Positions 45,590 to 56,742 of a stretch of DNA of 64,000 bases are shown here, one piece after another. Positions within the stretch are counted from its first letter, which is position 1. Every line of letters begins with the position of its first letter. Where the stretch lies: NCBI GenBank assembly GCA_027943335.1, contig BSBK01006021.1, positions 745,501 through 809,500 of the forward strand, written 5' to 3'. The notes below the pieces were generated by a model, which was not told where the DNA came from, did not search any database, and was given only the letters and a program-made list of their open reading frames with translations. Origin of the DNA: Chamaecyparis obtusa (lineage: Eukaryota; Streptophyta; Pinopsida; Cupressales; Cupressaceae). The position numbers and the translations under genes are program-made.

Positions 45590-46616
45590 ATGCTATTTAG
45601 AGGGAGTCAGTTGTGCATTCCAAGACGTTCTATGAGGGAGAATCTCATCAAGGAGAAGCATAGTGGAGGATTGGCTGGACATTTTGGTCATGATAAAACC
45701 CTTACTTTGGTTAGTGAGAATTATTATTGGCCACAGTTGGAGCAAGATGTCAAGAAGTTTGTACAGAGTTGTAGAGTATGTCAGATGGTGAAAGGAGTGA
45801 AGCAGAATATAGGGTTGTATCAACCATTACCTGTACCAGAGAAACCTTGGGAGGATATCAGTATGGACTTTGTTCTTGGTTTACCAAGGACACAGTGGGG
45901 ACATGATTCAATTTTTGTGGTAGTTGACAAATTTTCAAAGATGACACATTTTATTCCCTGCAAGAAGACTAATGATGTTATTCATGTAGCAAAATTGTTT
46001 TTCAGAGATGTAGTGCGACTACATGGTTTGCCAAAGACCATAGTTTTAGATCGAGACACTAAGTTTGTTGGATATTTTTGGCATACATTATGGAAGGAGT
46101 TGAAGATAGATTTGAAATTTAGTTCATCACATCATCCACAGACTGATGGACAGATAGAGGTGGTGAATAGGAGTTTCGGAAATTTGCTAAGATGTTTGGT
46201 TGGGGATAAGCCAATAGGATGGGATTTGATTTTACCACAGGTTGAAGGTGAGGATTTTGCAAAATATTTGAAGAACATCCATGAGGAGGTGAGGAAGCAT
46301 ATTACAAAGATGAATGCACAGTAAGGCTAAGGTAGATGTGAAAAGGAGGCATAAGGAATTTTAGGTTGGAGATTAAATCATGGTTCATTTACAGGAGTGA
46401 TTTCTAGTTGGTACATATAACAAGTTGAAAATGAAAATTTTTGGGCCATGTAAGATACTAAAGAAGCATGATTCAGGAAATGCATATGAGGTAGAATTGC
46501 CTACTAAGCTAAATATTTCACCAGTGTTTAACATTTCAGATTTGACAGAGTATCATGAAGGAGGTGTTGAAGATGAGGTTATAGCAGCACAGTGGAGTAT
46601 TCTAGCAACCAATTGA
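45590..46616 (+). pseudogene. Element C integrase with internal deletion
   Basis: HHCC: KHSGGLAGHFGHDKTL and CRVCQMV (about 45657-45790). Catalytic acids are intact: SMDFVLG (about 45863), VLDRDTKFVG (about 46043) and GQIEVVNRS (about 46150). After WDLILPQ (about 46238) the sequence jumps to VEGEDFAKYLKNIHEEV; relatives have about 60 residues between (the A-x-FAYN and SPFE blocks), so a deletion is inferred. A frameshift lies between 46324 and 46425. The tail reads GPCKILKKHDSGNAYEVELP and ends TAG/TGA near 46614. Confidence 0.9.
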
Positions 46617-46781
46617 GATATCAAGGAGATTGAAGACATACTGGATAGTCATGTTGGCAGAAGTACAAGGAACATGACATATGAAGAATATTTGGTCAAA
46701 TGGAAAGGATGACCTGTTGAAGATTCATCATGGCTAATAAAGGAGGAGGTTAACCACCTTGGTTTTCCTCTGCACACCTGA
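46617..46781 (+). pseudogene. Element C chromodomain
   Basis: In frame with the integrase tail: DIKEIEDILDSHVGRSTRN, then TYEEYLVKWKG, a TGA where Trp or Arg may have stood, then PVEDSSWLIKEEV. Chromodomains of chromoviruses steer integration to modified histones. The aromatic cage is partly readable (YLVKWKG; SSW). It ends TGA 46779-46781, only 38 bases before the 3' LTR. Confidence 0.88.
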
Positions 46782-46819
46782 GTCGTGACGGGGTCACTTC
46801 TCAAATTACCATGGGTGTC

Positions 46820-47669
46820 TGATGCAGGAGCATCCTGGGTGTAAGAGCAATCTTGCATCACCCAAAAATATTTTTGTTTTTGTATTCAATAAGGGCTATC
46901 TTGTGTAGAGCTATTATTTATGGAAACTTGCTATTTTTAGTAAGTTGGTCATAAATCTCAAAATGTTCTGATTTTACATGTGGAGGTTCATCTCAGTCAT
47001 ATCAACCTGCCAGTAAAGTTCCATGGCTAGATCAGGTCTAGTTTTGAAGATATTGAAGATTTTTGGTATTGGTAGCAGGGTACAGAAAATTTGAACTTAG
47101 TTTTGAAGGCTTTAGAGGCCTTGAATGAGGTTGAAAATTTGGGTGACAGGCACTTGCACCATTCAAGCCTATAGAGCGCTTTGTGGCCTTTTCAAAATGG
47201 GGTTATAATAGTCCATCGGGTCAACTGGTCATGACTTATGGTCTCCAGAAGTCGGGTCACCTGAAATGGTGGAAAATAATTTTCTTTCAAAATTTTTGTT
47301 TAGGTTTCAAAAGTTATTTTGAGCTGAATTTGATGTAATAAATTGAAAAATAAAATAATTCTAAGTTTGGTCGGCCCTTAGGGTTAAATTTTTGGAACCT
47401 TCTCGGGTGGTGGAAATTGCCTCTATAAAGAAGGCCCGTAGTGTTGTCTAGGTTAGTTCTGGGTAGTAGATCTTGGTATTGATTCGAGGCTTTGTCCTAC
47501 AGAATATTGTAAGGGAATGCCCATGAGGCTTTGCATATTGTAATTCTAAAAGTTTGTAATTCCACATTTGTGGAGATAATAAGAAGCCAATTTTTCTGTT
47601 CTTGCATATTGTTGTTGTTTCTTTGTTTTTGTTATGTGTTTATGGTATTAAGGGGAGAACCCTTCATCA
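46820..47669 (+). repeat. Element C 3' LTR, 850 bp
   Basis: Matches 41459-42306, ends CATCA, followed by TAATC (47670-47674). No strong polypurine tract precedes it. Confidence 0.95.
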
Positions 47670-47674
47670 TAATC

Positions 47675-48041
47675 AATTGTATAAATAACACATCATATCT
47701 ACATCAAATAATAACTCAAGAGGTTCATGCAAACCTAATAATGGAACACTCTTATAAAATTCAATCTAAACATGCAGGTTTAATGTCATATCTCTAGGTT
47801 CATAAACAATAGTTTGAAATACAAAATATTTGTTGGTAAGTTGGCTATACTGATGTATATGACTTGATATAGTTTTTTTGTTATGGAAACAAAGTCATAT
47901 AGTAGTTTGGAGTCAACACACATGATGAGAAGATCATAAATCAGTTAAGTGTTGAAGACTGGATAGTGTACAGAGTTCCTGCAGCTCAGAGCATCAGCAC
48001 ACGTGCGTATAGAATAATTATGGTATGCGCCCTAGAAGTTA
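47675..48041. other. Unassigned DNA between elements C and D
   Basis: AT-rich, no gene or repeat seen. Joined to 41182-41453 before C inserted. Confidence 0.4.
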
Positions 48042-48950
48042 TGTTAGTTAGACTATATTCTTGCTTATTCTAAGAGTGCATAAGAATATATGCAAGGATG
48101 TGAAAGTTACAGTTAGTTGAAGTTGCACAGCCAGTAAGTGCCAGTAAAGAAGAGACCATGGAGCTGACAGTTAGCATTTTGGTTTGTGGATATAATGTAA
48201 TGTTGTAAAGGCTATGTTCCTATTGTATTTAGGTTTCCTATATGTATACTTATTTATTTGTAATAATTCTTAATCCAATTTATTTGGAAGCATTATATGT
48301 AATAGGTCTAAGGGCCGACCTAGTTGTTTATTTTGTATGAGCATATAAATATAAGGTGCGCCCATTGTATTCGACATGAAAGTTGATCTAGAGTTGTGAT
48401 AAGTAGAGAAAAGGTATGAGAAGATAGCATAACATGTATTAGAGATTTTCTAGAGGTCAAAGCATCAACACATCAAAGGAGCTGATCTGATAAGCAGTGT
48501 CATAGTAACAGCTCACCTAGCAGATATAGTGTGTATTTGAGATCAAAAGGTTGTAGCCTTCACCATTTGAGCAGTGAACTCTAGGAAAGTGAGTCCACTC
48601 CCCTAACAAGGATTAATGTAAAAGAATCCTAACAGAGTCTGACCCTTAACAAGGTCTATTGTACTAAAAGCATTCTAAAGCTACTCCTAACAGTGCAAAG
48701 AATCTTCTAACAAGGATCACAAAACACTAGTGTAGAATATTAGTGGGTGTCAATTCCCATCAGGGTTTTTACCTATTTGGGTTTCCATCTAATCATATTG
48801 GTGTCATGTGTTGATTTCATGTTTCATGTTTATGTGAATTTTTAATTCAGTACTTAAGCATTTAAGTTCAATATAGAGATTAAAGTGAAAAGTTAAAATA
48901 TAGTGAACACTGATTCACCCCCCCCCCTCTCAGTGTTCCCATTCCTAACA
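48042..48950 (+). repeat. Element D LTR (Ty1/copia type)
   Basis: Ends CCTAACA directly before ATTGGTATCAGAGC; TGTTAG at 48042 pairs with that end and gives 909 bases. TATAAATA at 48344-48351 is a good promoter, and a C-rich run (48917-48928) with CTCTCAGTG near the end is common in copia-type LTRs. The left bound is inferred, since no second LTR is present. Confidence 0.7.
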
Positions 48951-48952
48951 AT

Positions 48953-48964
48953 TGGTATCAGAGC
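48953..48964 (+). other. Primer-binding site of element D
   Basis: TGGTATCAGAGC, the initiator Met-tRNA site, two bases after the LTR end. Confidence 0.92.
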
Positions 48965-49004
48965 TCTGGTCCTCAACATAGAATTTTAACCACTTGAGGA
49001 GATC

Positions 49005-50131
49005 ATGGACAAAGTAGAAATGAAACATCTAAAAATAAATCTTGAAGCAGCTCTTGAAGACTTGGACAAATCAGAAAGAGAAATTGAAGAACTAAAAGAA
49101 AAGTCAGTGATGCATAGTTGGTCATCAAAAGGCTAAGAAAGGATTTGAAAGAATGCTCTACCAGTGATCTAGTAGTAAAGGTCAAAAAGATGAATGAAGA
49201 AAATGCATCTATGAAAGAACTACTTGAAGAATTTAATGATAAGCTAATCAACAATTAGGAAGTCTACAATGAACAAGTCAAGGAGAATCTTGAACTCAAT
49301 GAAGAACTAAGACAAGCAAACATGGAAATCTTGGAGCCAAGAAATAGCAAAGAAATCTTGGAGTCTAAATTGAAAGTAGCAAAGAATCATATTGACAAGT
49401 TACACACCAGTTCTGATTTGATAGAATCTCAGTTGTATGTAAGAAGAGCAAAAGGAGACACTAGCTGTATTGGTTACAATGAAGCACAAAATCAGATTGA
49501 CAACATGCAAGCAAGAAATGACTCACAAAAGGACTCTACTGATGTTGAAAAGACTGAAGATCAAACCAAAGATAATGGTGGACCTCCTAAGAATGAGCGC
49601 AAGCCTGTAGAATGCACATGTTTTGCATGTAACAAGCATGGTCACATTGAAAGGAACTATATAGAGGTAAGATCTTTTAATGGGTACTATTATTCATGCA
49701 ATAGATTTGGTCATAGAGCTATGAATTGCAAGACTAGTAAGAAGAATAGGATTCAACATGATCAGAGAAATCAGAATTAGACAAATGTGAGAAGTTCTTA
49801 GAATGCTACATGCTAGATATGTAACTATAATGGTCACTCAGCAAAACAATGTAAAATGGTGACTCATGTCAATGTTCTAAGGAATATAAGGCCTCCATTC
49901 ATTTGTCACTCTTGTAACAAAGCTGGACATATCTCTAGGTTTTATAGATCAAGGACGCAAGGTCAAAAAAATACTAAAAAGGTCGAAGAACCTATTTTGG
50001 ATCCCGAAGGAGAAGTTAATTTTTTCAAATCCTCAGATGATGCAAGCATGATTTGGTCAGAGAAAAAGGACATTATTGATGAGATTTTATTGGATGCATC
50101 CACAGTGGACACACCCTCTACATCTGGATGA
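49005..50131 (+). pseudogene. Element D gag with four zinc knuckles
   Basis: ATG 49005 (MDKVEMKHLKINLEAALED) follows the primer site. The first 200 residues are coiled-coil. The C-terminal half has four CCHC-like knuckles: CFACNKHGHIERNY (about 49618), YSCNRFGHRAMNC (about 49693), ICNYNGHSAKQC (about 49815) and CHSCNKAGHISRFY (about 49903). Knuckles 1 and 4 have Tyr for the last Cys. The frame shifts near 49110 and stops lie at 49256, 49778 and elsewhere; it ends TGA 50129. Multiple knuckles bind RNA for packaging. A SIRE/Tork-type origin is possible but not shown, because no pol follows. Confidence 0.75.
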
Positions 50132-50586
50132 ATGGCCCTCAAGGTAATAGGGGGAGCTAATTTAGCTCTAGACCCCTGCGTGGCTGGTATACTCATCCTC
50201 AGAGTATGCACCTTTGGAATTAATCTTTTGGAGTATAGAGGTACCTTTGTGCAAGAGCACACGTGTTGATTATGAACATAACTCGAGTTGGAAATTTTGA
50301 AGTGATAGCCTCATTTATGTGACTTACATTAATGGTGGAATTTTTACTTTAAGTACACAAAAATTTGTTTGATCACTCATTTCATTCAAATTCAAAGTGA
50401 TTGAAGAGTAGAAAGAGCCTTGGAAGTTGTTGTGAAGACTTGGAGATTGATCTATCAGTGTTTGCAATGTATTTGATCGGTTGTAGAAACCCTAGCTCAT
50501 TGCGCCAATTCGGAAGCCTTCAGACTATCTTAGAGTTTAGTTGGAAAGTGATTAACAAGTAAGTTATTGCCACTCCCATAGTTTTT
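50132..50586 (+). other. Element D spacer, no gene seen
   Basis: No protease, integrase or RT motif of copia elements occurs here. Confidence 0.5.
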
Positions 50587-51990
50587 TATGTTTCTAAGAA
50601 GAAGAGATACATATTCAAGAAGCACCCATTTAAGTCAACCCTAGATGATTTAGAGGGAGCTTTCTCCTGCACGCCTATGAGTGTCATGCATGTCAAGGAT
50701 ATTAGGGCATATATCCACTGCAAGAAAGAACCAGTAGGGTTGGATAGGTTAAGGGTGCACGTGGACTCCGTGTTGAAACCAGACAAAAATTTCATGGATG
50801 AGTATGTCAAATGAAATGATCATCCTATTGTTGAGTATGCTATGGCATATGAATTCTATGAGATAGAATGGATAAAGATACTATTAAGAAGAATTCATGA
50901 TGATTTGTTTTGGATTGGTGATGTATTGGTCAAAATCACCAGTGACCTTATACATGAGATGATAGGCCTTTCTAGGACAAGTGCCATCCTTCCTGTAGGC
51001 AAGGATGTCAAGTAAATAGTTGAGCAAACTTGCAAGTCTATGAGTGATAGGTGTGGGATGAAAATTGAGCCTATTGAGCAAGTAGACATCAAATTGATGT
51101 CAATGATACTTGGTTTGGGTCATTAATCATTTACATGTACCTTCATATAGTTGGAAAAGTTTCAGATATGTATTTGGACAAGTCCATTCCAACCATGCCA
51201 TAGATATCCAACAAAGCATCCACAGAAAGTACATTGAGAGATTATGTCACATTGGAATTGAAGACCTTTAGGGTTAAGATGCAAATGAGATATAGAATTC
51301 CAGAGAGCATTGTGGAAAATTACAAGGATTCAATAAGATTTATGGTGGAGATAGACACAACTTGTATGGAAGCTGTTGAGCCAAGAACTAAGTGGATTCA
51401 TCCACTTGGGTATGAGGTAGAAGAACAAGTCCTTGAAGCATATGTGTAGGTACTACTATCAGCCCCCAAAGATCCTAATGAACCTAGATGGGGAACTTAT
51501 GAGGAGAAGACAAGAGAAGTAGATGCAAAGCTAAATAGTGCAGCAACAAAAAGAAAGGTTGCTAAAGTCACATCGGAGATCTTGAGAATACATGGTGTGT
51601 CTCAAGTAGACCTTGACAAGGCAAGGGAAGAGAAGATTTCTTTGGAATTGAAAAGCATAGTAGTAGAAGAAGAACAAGAATATCTTAAGATGAAGAAGAT
51701 AAAAATTTAAAAAGATGATAGTTAGAAGGATATAACTGATGACACTCCTTCTCCACCCAAAGAAACCAGTGATTCTAGTGCTCCTCTAGAGTATAAGCCA
51801 ATAGTCAAAAGGAATAAAGAAACCAGCACTAGTCATCCATCCTCGCGAGCTACAAGGAGCAAGAAAAACACTCAAGCTCCTCCTAAGATAGGATTCAAAC
51901 AAAGCCTTAAAGTATTGAGCATAAGAATTATTGATGAAGGTAGAATTGATCAAGTAGGGAAGTTTTATGAAACATACAGTGAGATCAACA
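50587..51990 (+). pseudogene. Element D second ORF, unknown
   Basis: A long decayed frame. The first part (frame of VFYVSKKKRYIFKKHPFK) continues to about 51120: DIRAYIHCKKEPVGLDRL, then HDDLFWIGDVLVKITSDL, then SMSDRCGMKIEPIEQVDIK. A shift near 51200 leads to DYVTLELKTFRVKMQMRYRI and TKWIHPLGYEVEEQVLEAYV (to 51449). The last third is a Lys/Glu-rich helix and a Pro/Ser-rich basic tail (SRATRSKKNTQAPPK). No known family is recognised. Placement after gag and absence of pol suggest a non-autonomous element carrying a private protein. Confidence 0.5.
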
Positions 51991-52025
51991 AATTAGAAAT
52001 ACATGATATGAGTGTGTGTGAAAAT

Positions 52026-53309
52026 TGTACCTAATCTATAGACACAACACTTTAGTAAAACATTAGAGGTTAGCAAAAATCAAAATCGTGCAAAATTGAA
52101 ATCTAATTTAACCAAGTGATTTACTGCCTTCTAGTAGGTGCGAGATTAATGTTCTCAGATTGTTATCGAGATCAATGACCTAGACGACACCTAAATGAAA
52201 GATTTGAATGCCAAACTAATATGAAATATGAATGCAATTAATCTATATTTTTGGTATTTTCTATGCAATAATATGATGAAAACTGATATGAATCTATGCT
52301 AATATGAAAATTGATATGCAATGCTAATCTAGAAATTATATGATATGAGAATGAAAATTCTAACAATAATATGAAAGCTATGAATTTGAAATTGATCTCA
52401 CAAAGCTTCAAATCCTCAAATTTATCTTTCAAGCTCCAATTGTGCAAATTCTCCAAATTTGATATGCTATGATTCCTGTAGAGTAAGTTTGCAATTTGTG
52501 AGATATATGAAATTGAAGAGCTGAGCCTTGGTTTTATACAAATCCAAGGCTTTGGAGGTGCATGAGAAAAAGCCATAAATCACTCAAATAACTCAGCTTG
52601 ATTTTTGAGTTATTTTTAAATAACAGATAATTAAGTCACAAAATCATGCAAAAGCATGGTTCAACTCGAATTAGAAGTTTAGATCAACTTTAAAACTCAA
52701 AAAGATGTTGAGTTTCAAAAAGCTAACAACTTGCATTGATTTTCCAATTTGAGTTTAACTGGTCCTTGAATATGCACATGGATAATTATGATTTAATAAA
52801 TAAATAAAGTGATTTATTCTCAACTTAACTGATTTTTGAAATAAAATAATTAATTTATGGGTTAATTAACTATTTTATCAAACTTTTATTAAAAACTATA
52901 TTATTAAATAATGACAACCTGCTTTAATCAATTAAATAAGAATTTAATCAATTATTCATAAGATATTGGATTTATTGTCAAAATTAAATAATACAATTAA
53001 TAATAGATAGAATTAAATTTAATTACACAATTAAGTGGCAAGATATTAAATCTAATTAATTCAATATGAAAATATTCAATTAATCAAACTTAGGATAAAT
53101 GTGATTTATTGCCAAATAATCATTAAATTAAAGATAATTAAGATAATTAGGAATATTGCTAGGAATATTCCCCGATGCAGAATTTAAGATAATCAATTAG
53201 GGTTCGATGATGTGCAGATGTGCCTTAGGTTAGGACTTTGATGTCGATTTCGTTCGAATTTTTGATATAGGAGGTTAATGAACTTATAGCGCATTTTTGG
53301 GGTATTACA
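52026..53309 (-). repeat. T2 3' LTR
   Basis: On the - strand it starts TGTAATACCCC (plus-strand 53299-53309). A TATA box TATAAAA lies at plus 52532-52538, about 770 bases in. Very AT-rich at 52740-53130. The end is inferred at GGTACA (plus 52026). No coding capacity. Confidence 0.65.
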
Positions 53310-53325
53310 TTTTTCCCCTCTTTGA
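53310..53325 (-). promoter_or_regulatory. T2 polypurine tract
   Basis: CAAAGAGGGGAAAAA on the - strand, next to the LTR start; same as T1 with one or two changes. Confidence 0.85.
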
Positions 53326-54100
53326 ATTATTGTGCGAAGCACAGTGGTTCAAACATAGTCTGTGTTTGATAAAGATATGAAACTGATGTTTGAAATTGAT
53401 AATTGATATGAGATAGAAGCTGATTGATATTGATTTGATATGAAGATAATAGGTCCTGAATGACCAAAGATAATGTTCACTATAACAGCAAATGAACCTA
53501 TGATTGTGAAAAAGTGTCAAGATGCCTGATTCCAAACCTTAGGATTGCAAACAAGTGAGTGACCGGTTCTAGACTCGATTGTCTTAGCAGAACTAGCAGG
53601 TATCACATCTAAATCCTTCAGTTGCTGAAGAACCAAGGAAAGAACACTATGATTTGATGGTTGCAAAAACTGATACAATTTACAAGATTAGGAGAATACC
53701 AGATTGATATGGATCGACAAATTTGATATGCCCCAAGTGATGATAGATTTGCCCCGAGCGATGAGGACTTTTGATGAATCAATAACTAGACGTGGTTGTT
53801 GTCTTGATTACTAAGGAAGATATGATTTCCATAAAGATATGATTTCAAATTTGATTACAGACTTTGAATGATGTGCAATACCATGCCCCCTTCAGGATTA
53901 AAATTGAAATCTGACAAGAAAAGTCAACGTTGAGAGTTCAAAAGCATGTTAATTGATCGAAGGTTGAATATGCAAGCAGTAGACTGTCCTGGGCCCAAAA
54001 AAATTTTAAGTCATGATTTTGACATATTAAATGATCTTAGATTTGAATTTTGATCCCGAAAATGGATTCAGAATGTCGAAATTAGCCAGGGGTGCAATTT
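53326..54100. other. T2 zone upstream of the antisense promoter, no gene seen
   Basis: Non-coding. Counterpart of T1 38861-40082 but without the tandem repeat. Matching words include AAGTCCTCATCGCTCGGGGCA on the - strand. Confidence 0.5.
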
Positions 54101-54330
54101 TTGTGAAAAATGGAGCACTTTTGAAAATTAGGTCAAATGCTATATAAAGGCCTGAAGGGTCATTTTCAATTCATTTCAACCATTTGACTTTGAAGATTGT
54201 GCGGAGCCCTCTGAGCAAGAAAATGGTAGAATAGTGAGATCTAAAGGTTCCTGTGAGTTTGCATCGATTTGAGTGCAGTTGGAGATACCAGAGACCCTGA
54301 CAGTATGGACATTCGGTAGGTGGACCTTTG
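54101..54330 (+). promoter_or_regulatory. Promoter and first exon of T2 antisense PMD gene
   Basis: AAAATGGAGCACTTTTGAAA, TATA box TATATAAA (54141-54148), then GGGTCATTTTCAATTCATTT and a short exon ending at a GTAGGT donor-like site (about 54316). The blocks and spacing match T1's - strand at 38700-38890. Confidence 0.65.
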
Positions 54331-54424
54331 TGCCCCTCTGAAAGTGCAAATTCTTTCATGTTTCATAGCATTTTTTAATATTTTCGTATGTGTTTTGCTT
54401 TTTAATTTTTTCATGTTTGAAAAC

Positions 54425-54655
54425 TCATACGAGTCTCAACCCAGACTCATATGATACTTCATTTGAATTTGCATTGTCATTTCAAGTATACCCAAGTGTC
54501 ATATGAGAGGGACTCTTGTGTCGTACGACATTTCACTGGGTCCCTCAAAACTCGTATGATCCCGGGCGCAGTGTCATATGACCATGGAGTGTCATTTGGT
54601 CTACTATGGAGTGTCATACGACATTTGATGCTAGTCTGGACTATCGTATGAAAAA
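54425..54655 (+). repeat. Array of CATAYGA palindromes in the T2 PMD leader intron
   Basis: Nine or so words of the form TCATATGA, TCGTACGA, TCATACGA or TCGTATGA in 230 bases, several perfect 8-base palindromes. The spacing is 20-40 bases. T1 has a related array. Confidence 0.7.
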
Positions 54656-54826
54656 TAGAGTGTTGAAAACTGACTTTTAGGGCCAAATTTTGACTTTTCT
54701 GATGCCTGATGCTGATATATGACTGGTTGACCTACCTTTTGAAGTACCTAACTGTCCAATTTCTATACTATTAGCCTATTATTGAACCCAATTTCTGATA
54801 GAATGCCCTATTTTTGTATGATATAG

Positions 54827-56742
54827 GTGACATATCTAGATGTACACATCCGACATTCATACCCGGCTACCCAGAGATTATGTGTCGCACTTTTGAACCT
54901 GATGAGGGTTCATCTTGTTGCCTATGGATTCGAGTATTTGATTCATTTACCTGACATTAGGGTAAATCATGGCCTTTTGACTGCCTTGATTGAGAGATTC
55001 CATTCAGAGACACAGATGTTTCATTTACCTACTAGAGAGATGACTGTGACTCCAGAGGACGTCTATAGGATACTGCACATTCCATTTCATAGCAGTCGAC
55101 ATCCTGAGTATGTGAGTTCTGGTCAGGGTGGTCTTCATGCCTTTAGGTGTCTATTTGGAGATGATACACAGTTGATAGGGTCCATTTCCTAGGAGACCCT
55201 TGTACAGCGATATGGTCAAATGCACCATTTAGAGTGCATTATTGCTGGTATGATCGAGGAGCTTATCATGCCAGGCCATCAGCAGAACGGCTTTTTGATG
55301 GGATGGGCTTTGATGGTAGCACTTCTGATGGCTACACCCACTGAGCTTGCTTGGGGTCAGTGCCTCTTGGCACATATGTTTTCAGAGATACATGAGATCA
55401 TTTATCAGGATTGCAAGAGCTTTTCTTCAAGAGCTCTTGTATTATAGATATGGGCCTAGGAGCATATCCCAGTATTGAGACCAATTTTTCAGACACAGTG
55501 GTAGCCACAAGAGCTAGTGATATATGCATATGTTGGTTATGTCACACAGGTCCGGATGGGTCATACCAAGTACTTCTGGCAATGTCTAGATGACATGACT
55601 TTTGTTCATTGGAGGCCATATTTGCAGATAGAGGTTTGGCCCACTGCAAGGGAGCGGTATAGTTTTCTTTTTCAGAGTCAAGTACTTATTGACCACTCTC
55701 CCACTATTTTGGAGATATTTTTTATTAGCAGAGTGTGGCATCAATATGGATGTAGACAGGATACCCCATGAGAGTACACTACATATTCTTGCATTGTGCA
55801 TGAGATTGGGCTCAGATGGACACCAAGGCTCTCCTATTCCTTATGTGTAGAGGAGTATAGTGCCATTATAGGCAGAGATTGGGACTATTGGCCATAGGTT
55901 GTCGATGCAGGAGTGATAGACAGATACATTGCGTGGCTTGCAGATCATCCCATTCACAAATTCTCAGATCTATAGAGTTGATACCCTCCATGGAGGAGGT
56001 GATGGATGTTACAGGTGCTCCTATGGTACAGGGCTTGAGACCATAGGTAGTGCATCCTACACCACCCAGAAAGAGAGTGATAGCTCCATTGCAGAGATCA
56101 TATGGGCATATGAGGCCTCCTTGTCCTTCTACTTCTCCCATAGGCACATCCACAGGGTCACATAGATGATTCAAGGGTGAGAGGGGTACTTTGGGCAGTA
56201 ACAGTGTGATAGATGAGGTGTTGGTAGGTGAGCAATTTGTAGGTGGTGATGTAGATTCCACACAGGTAGACACCACCTTTGTTTTGGGTGCGGAGGTTAG
56301 ACATCATAAGGTGCATAGATTAGAGACCACTGGACAGTAGCCAAAGCAGCCAGCATAGGATATAGAGATGCCAGTAGCTGCAATAGAGCCTACTATTCCT
56401 CTCACTTCTTTAGAGATGATTAGACAGCTCAGAGCTCAAGTTCGGGACCTGAAGGTACAGAGTACCAAATGGAAGGAGAGGTTTCAGGAGGCAGATAGGC
56501 AGTGCACTGAGCTTCATGCAAAGCTTCGCTCAGAGGTTCAAAGACTACAGATAGAGGTGACCCATCAGACCTCACGAGCCTCCTATTATGTGTCTGCATA
56601 ATATGCTATTGTTCCTACTGAGTAGAGAGTACCTACATACTCTGAGTACATGGCAGCCTCAGAGGGAGCTAGGGCACTAAGGGTAGAGGTCATACCAGAT
56701 GCACCACCGCCTCCTCCACTAGATACCAAGGAGCATGCTTAG
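54827..56742 (+). pseudogene. T2 antisense PMD gene, coding exon
   Basis: Starts after an AG acceptor (54825-54826). Frame 2 to about 55985: GFEYLIHLPDIRVNHGLLTA, ERFHSETQMFHLP, REMTVTPEDVYRILHIPFH (PMD core), AWGQCLLAHMFSEIHEIIY, then L-stop-IWA-stop-EHIP and QCLDDMTFVHWRPYLQIEVW. A frameshift before about 56000 moves to frame 1, with a coiled-coil (MIRQLRAQVRDLKVQSTKWK, about 56417-56476), SRASYY and a PDAPPPPP tail, ending TAG 56740-56742. It opposes T2 pol. The two W-to-stop changes (TAG) fit decay. Function in the element is unknown; PMD proteins of the cell act in silencing. Confidence 0.85.

Larger units (their letters stand above)
41459..47669 (+). mobile_element. Element C, Ty3/gypsy chromovirus, 6.2 kb
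   Basis: LTRs 41459-42306 and 46820-47669 start TGATG and end CATCA and are bounded by TAATC. The order gag, protease, RT, RNase H, integrase, chromodomain defines a chromovirus. The single RNase H keeps its aspartate (DYDASG), unlike the two-RNase-H elements in this window. An internal deletion in integrase, frameshifts and about twenty stops make it dead. The clade within chromoviruses was not assigned. Confidence 0.95.

Noticed and set aside
48917..48928. C-run as a possible assembly error or G-quadruplex
   Set aside because: C-rich runs before the LTR end are common in copia-type LTRs; one run cannot form a quadruplex by itself.
54477..54686. Overlapping frames on both strands of the palindrome array
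   Set aside because: Symmetry of the palindromes opens both strands; no domain seen and the position is intronic by comparison with T1.
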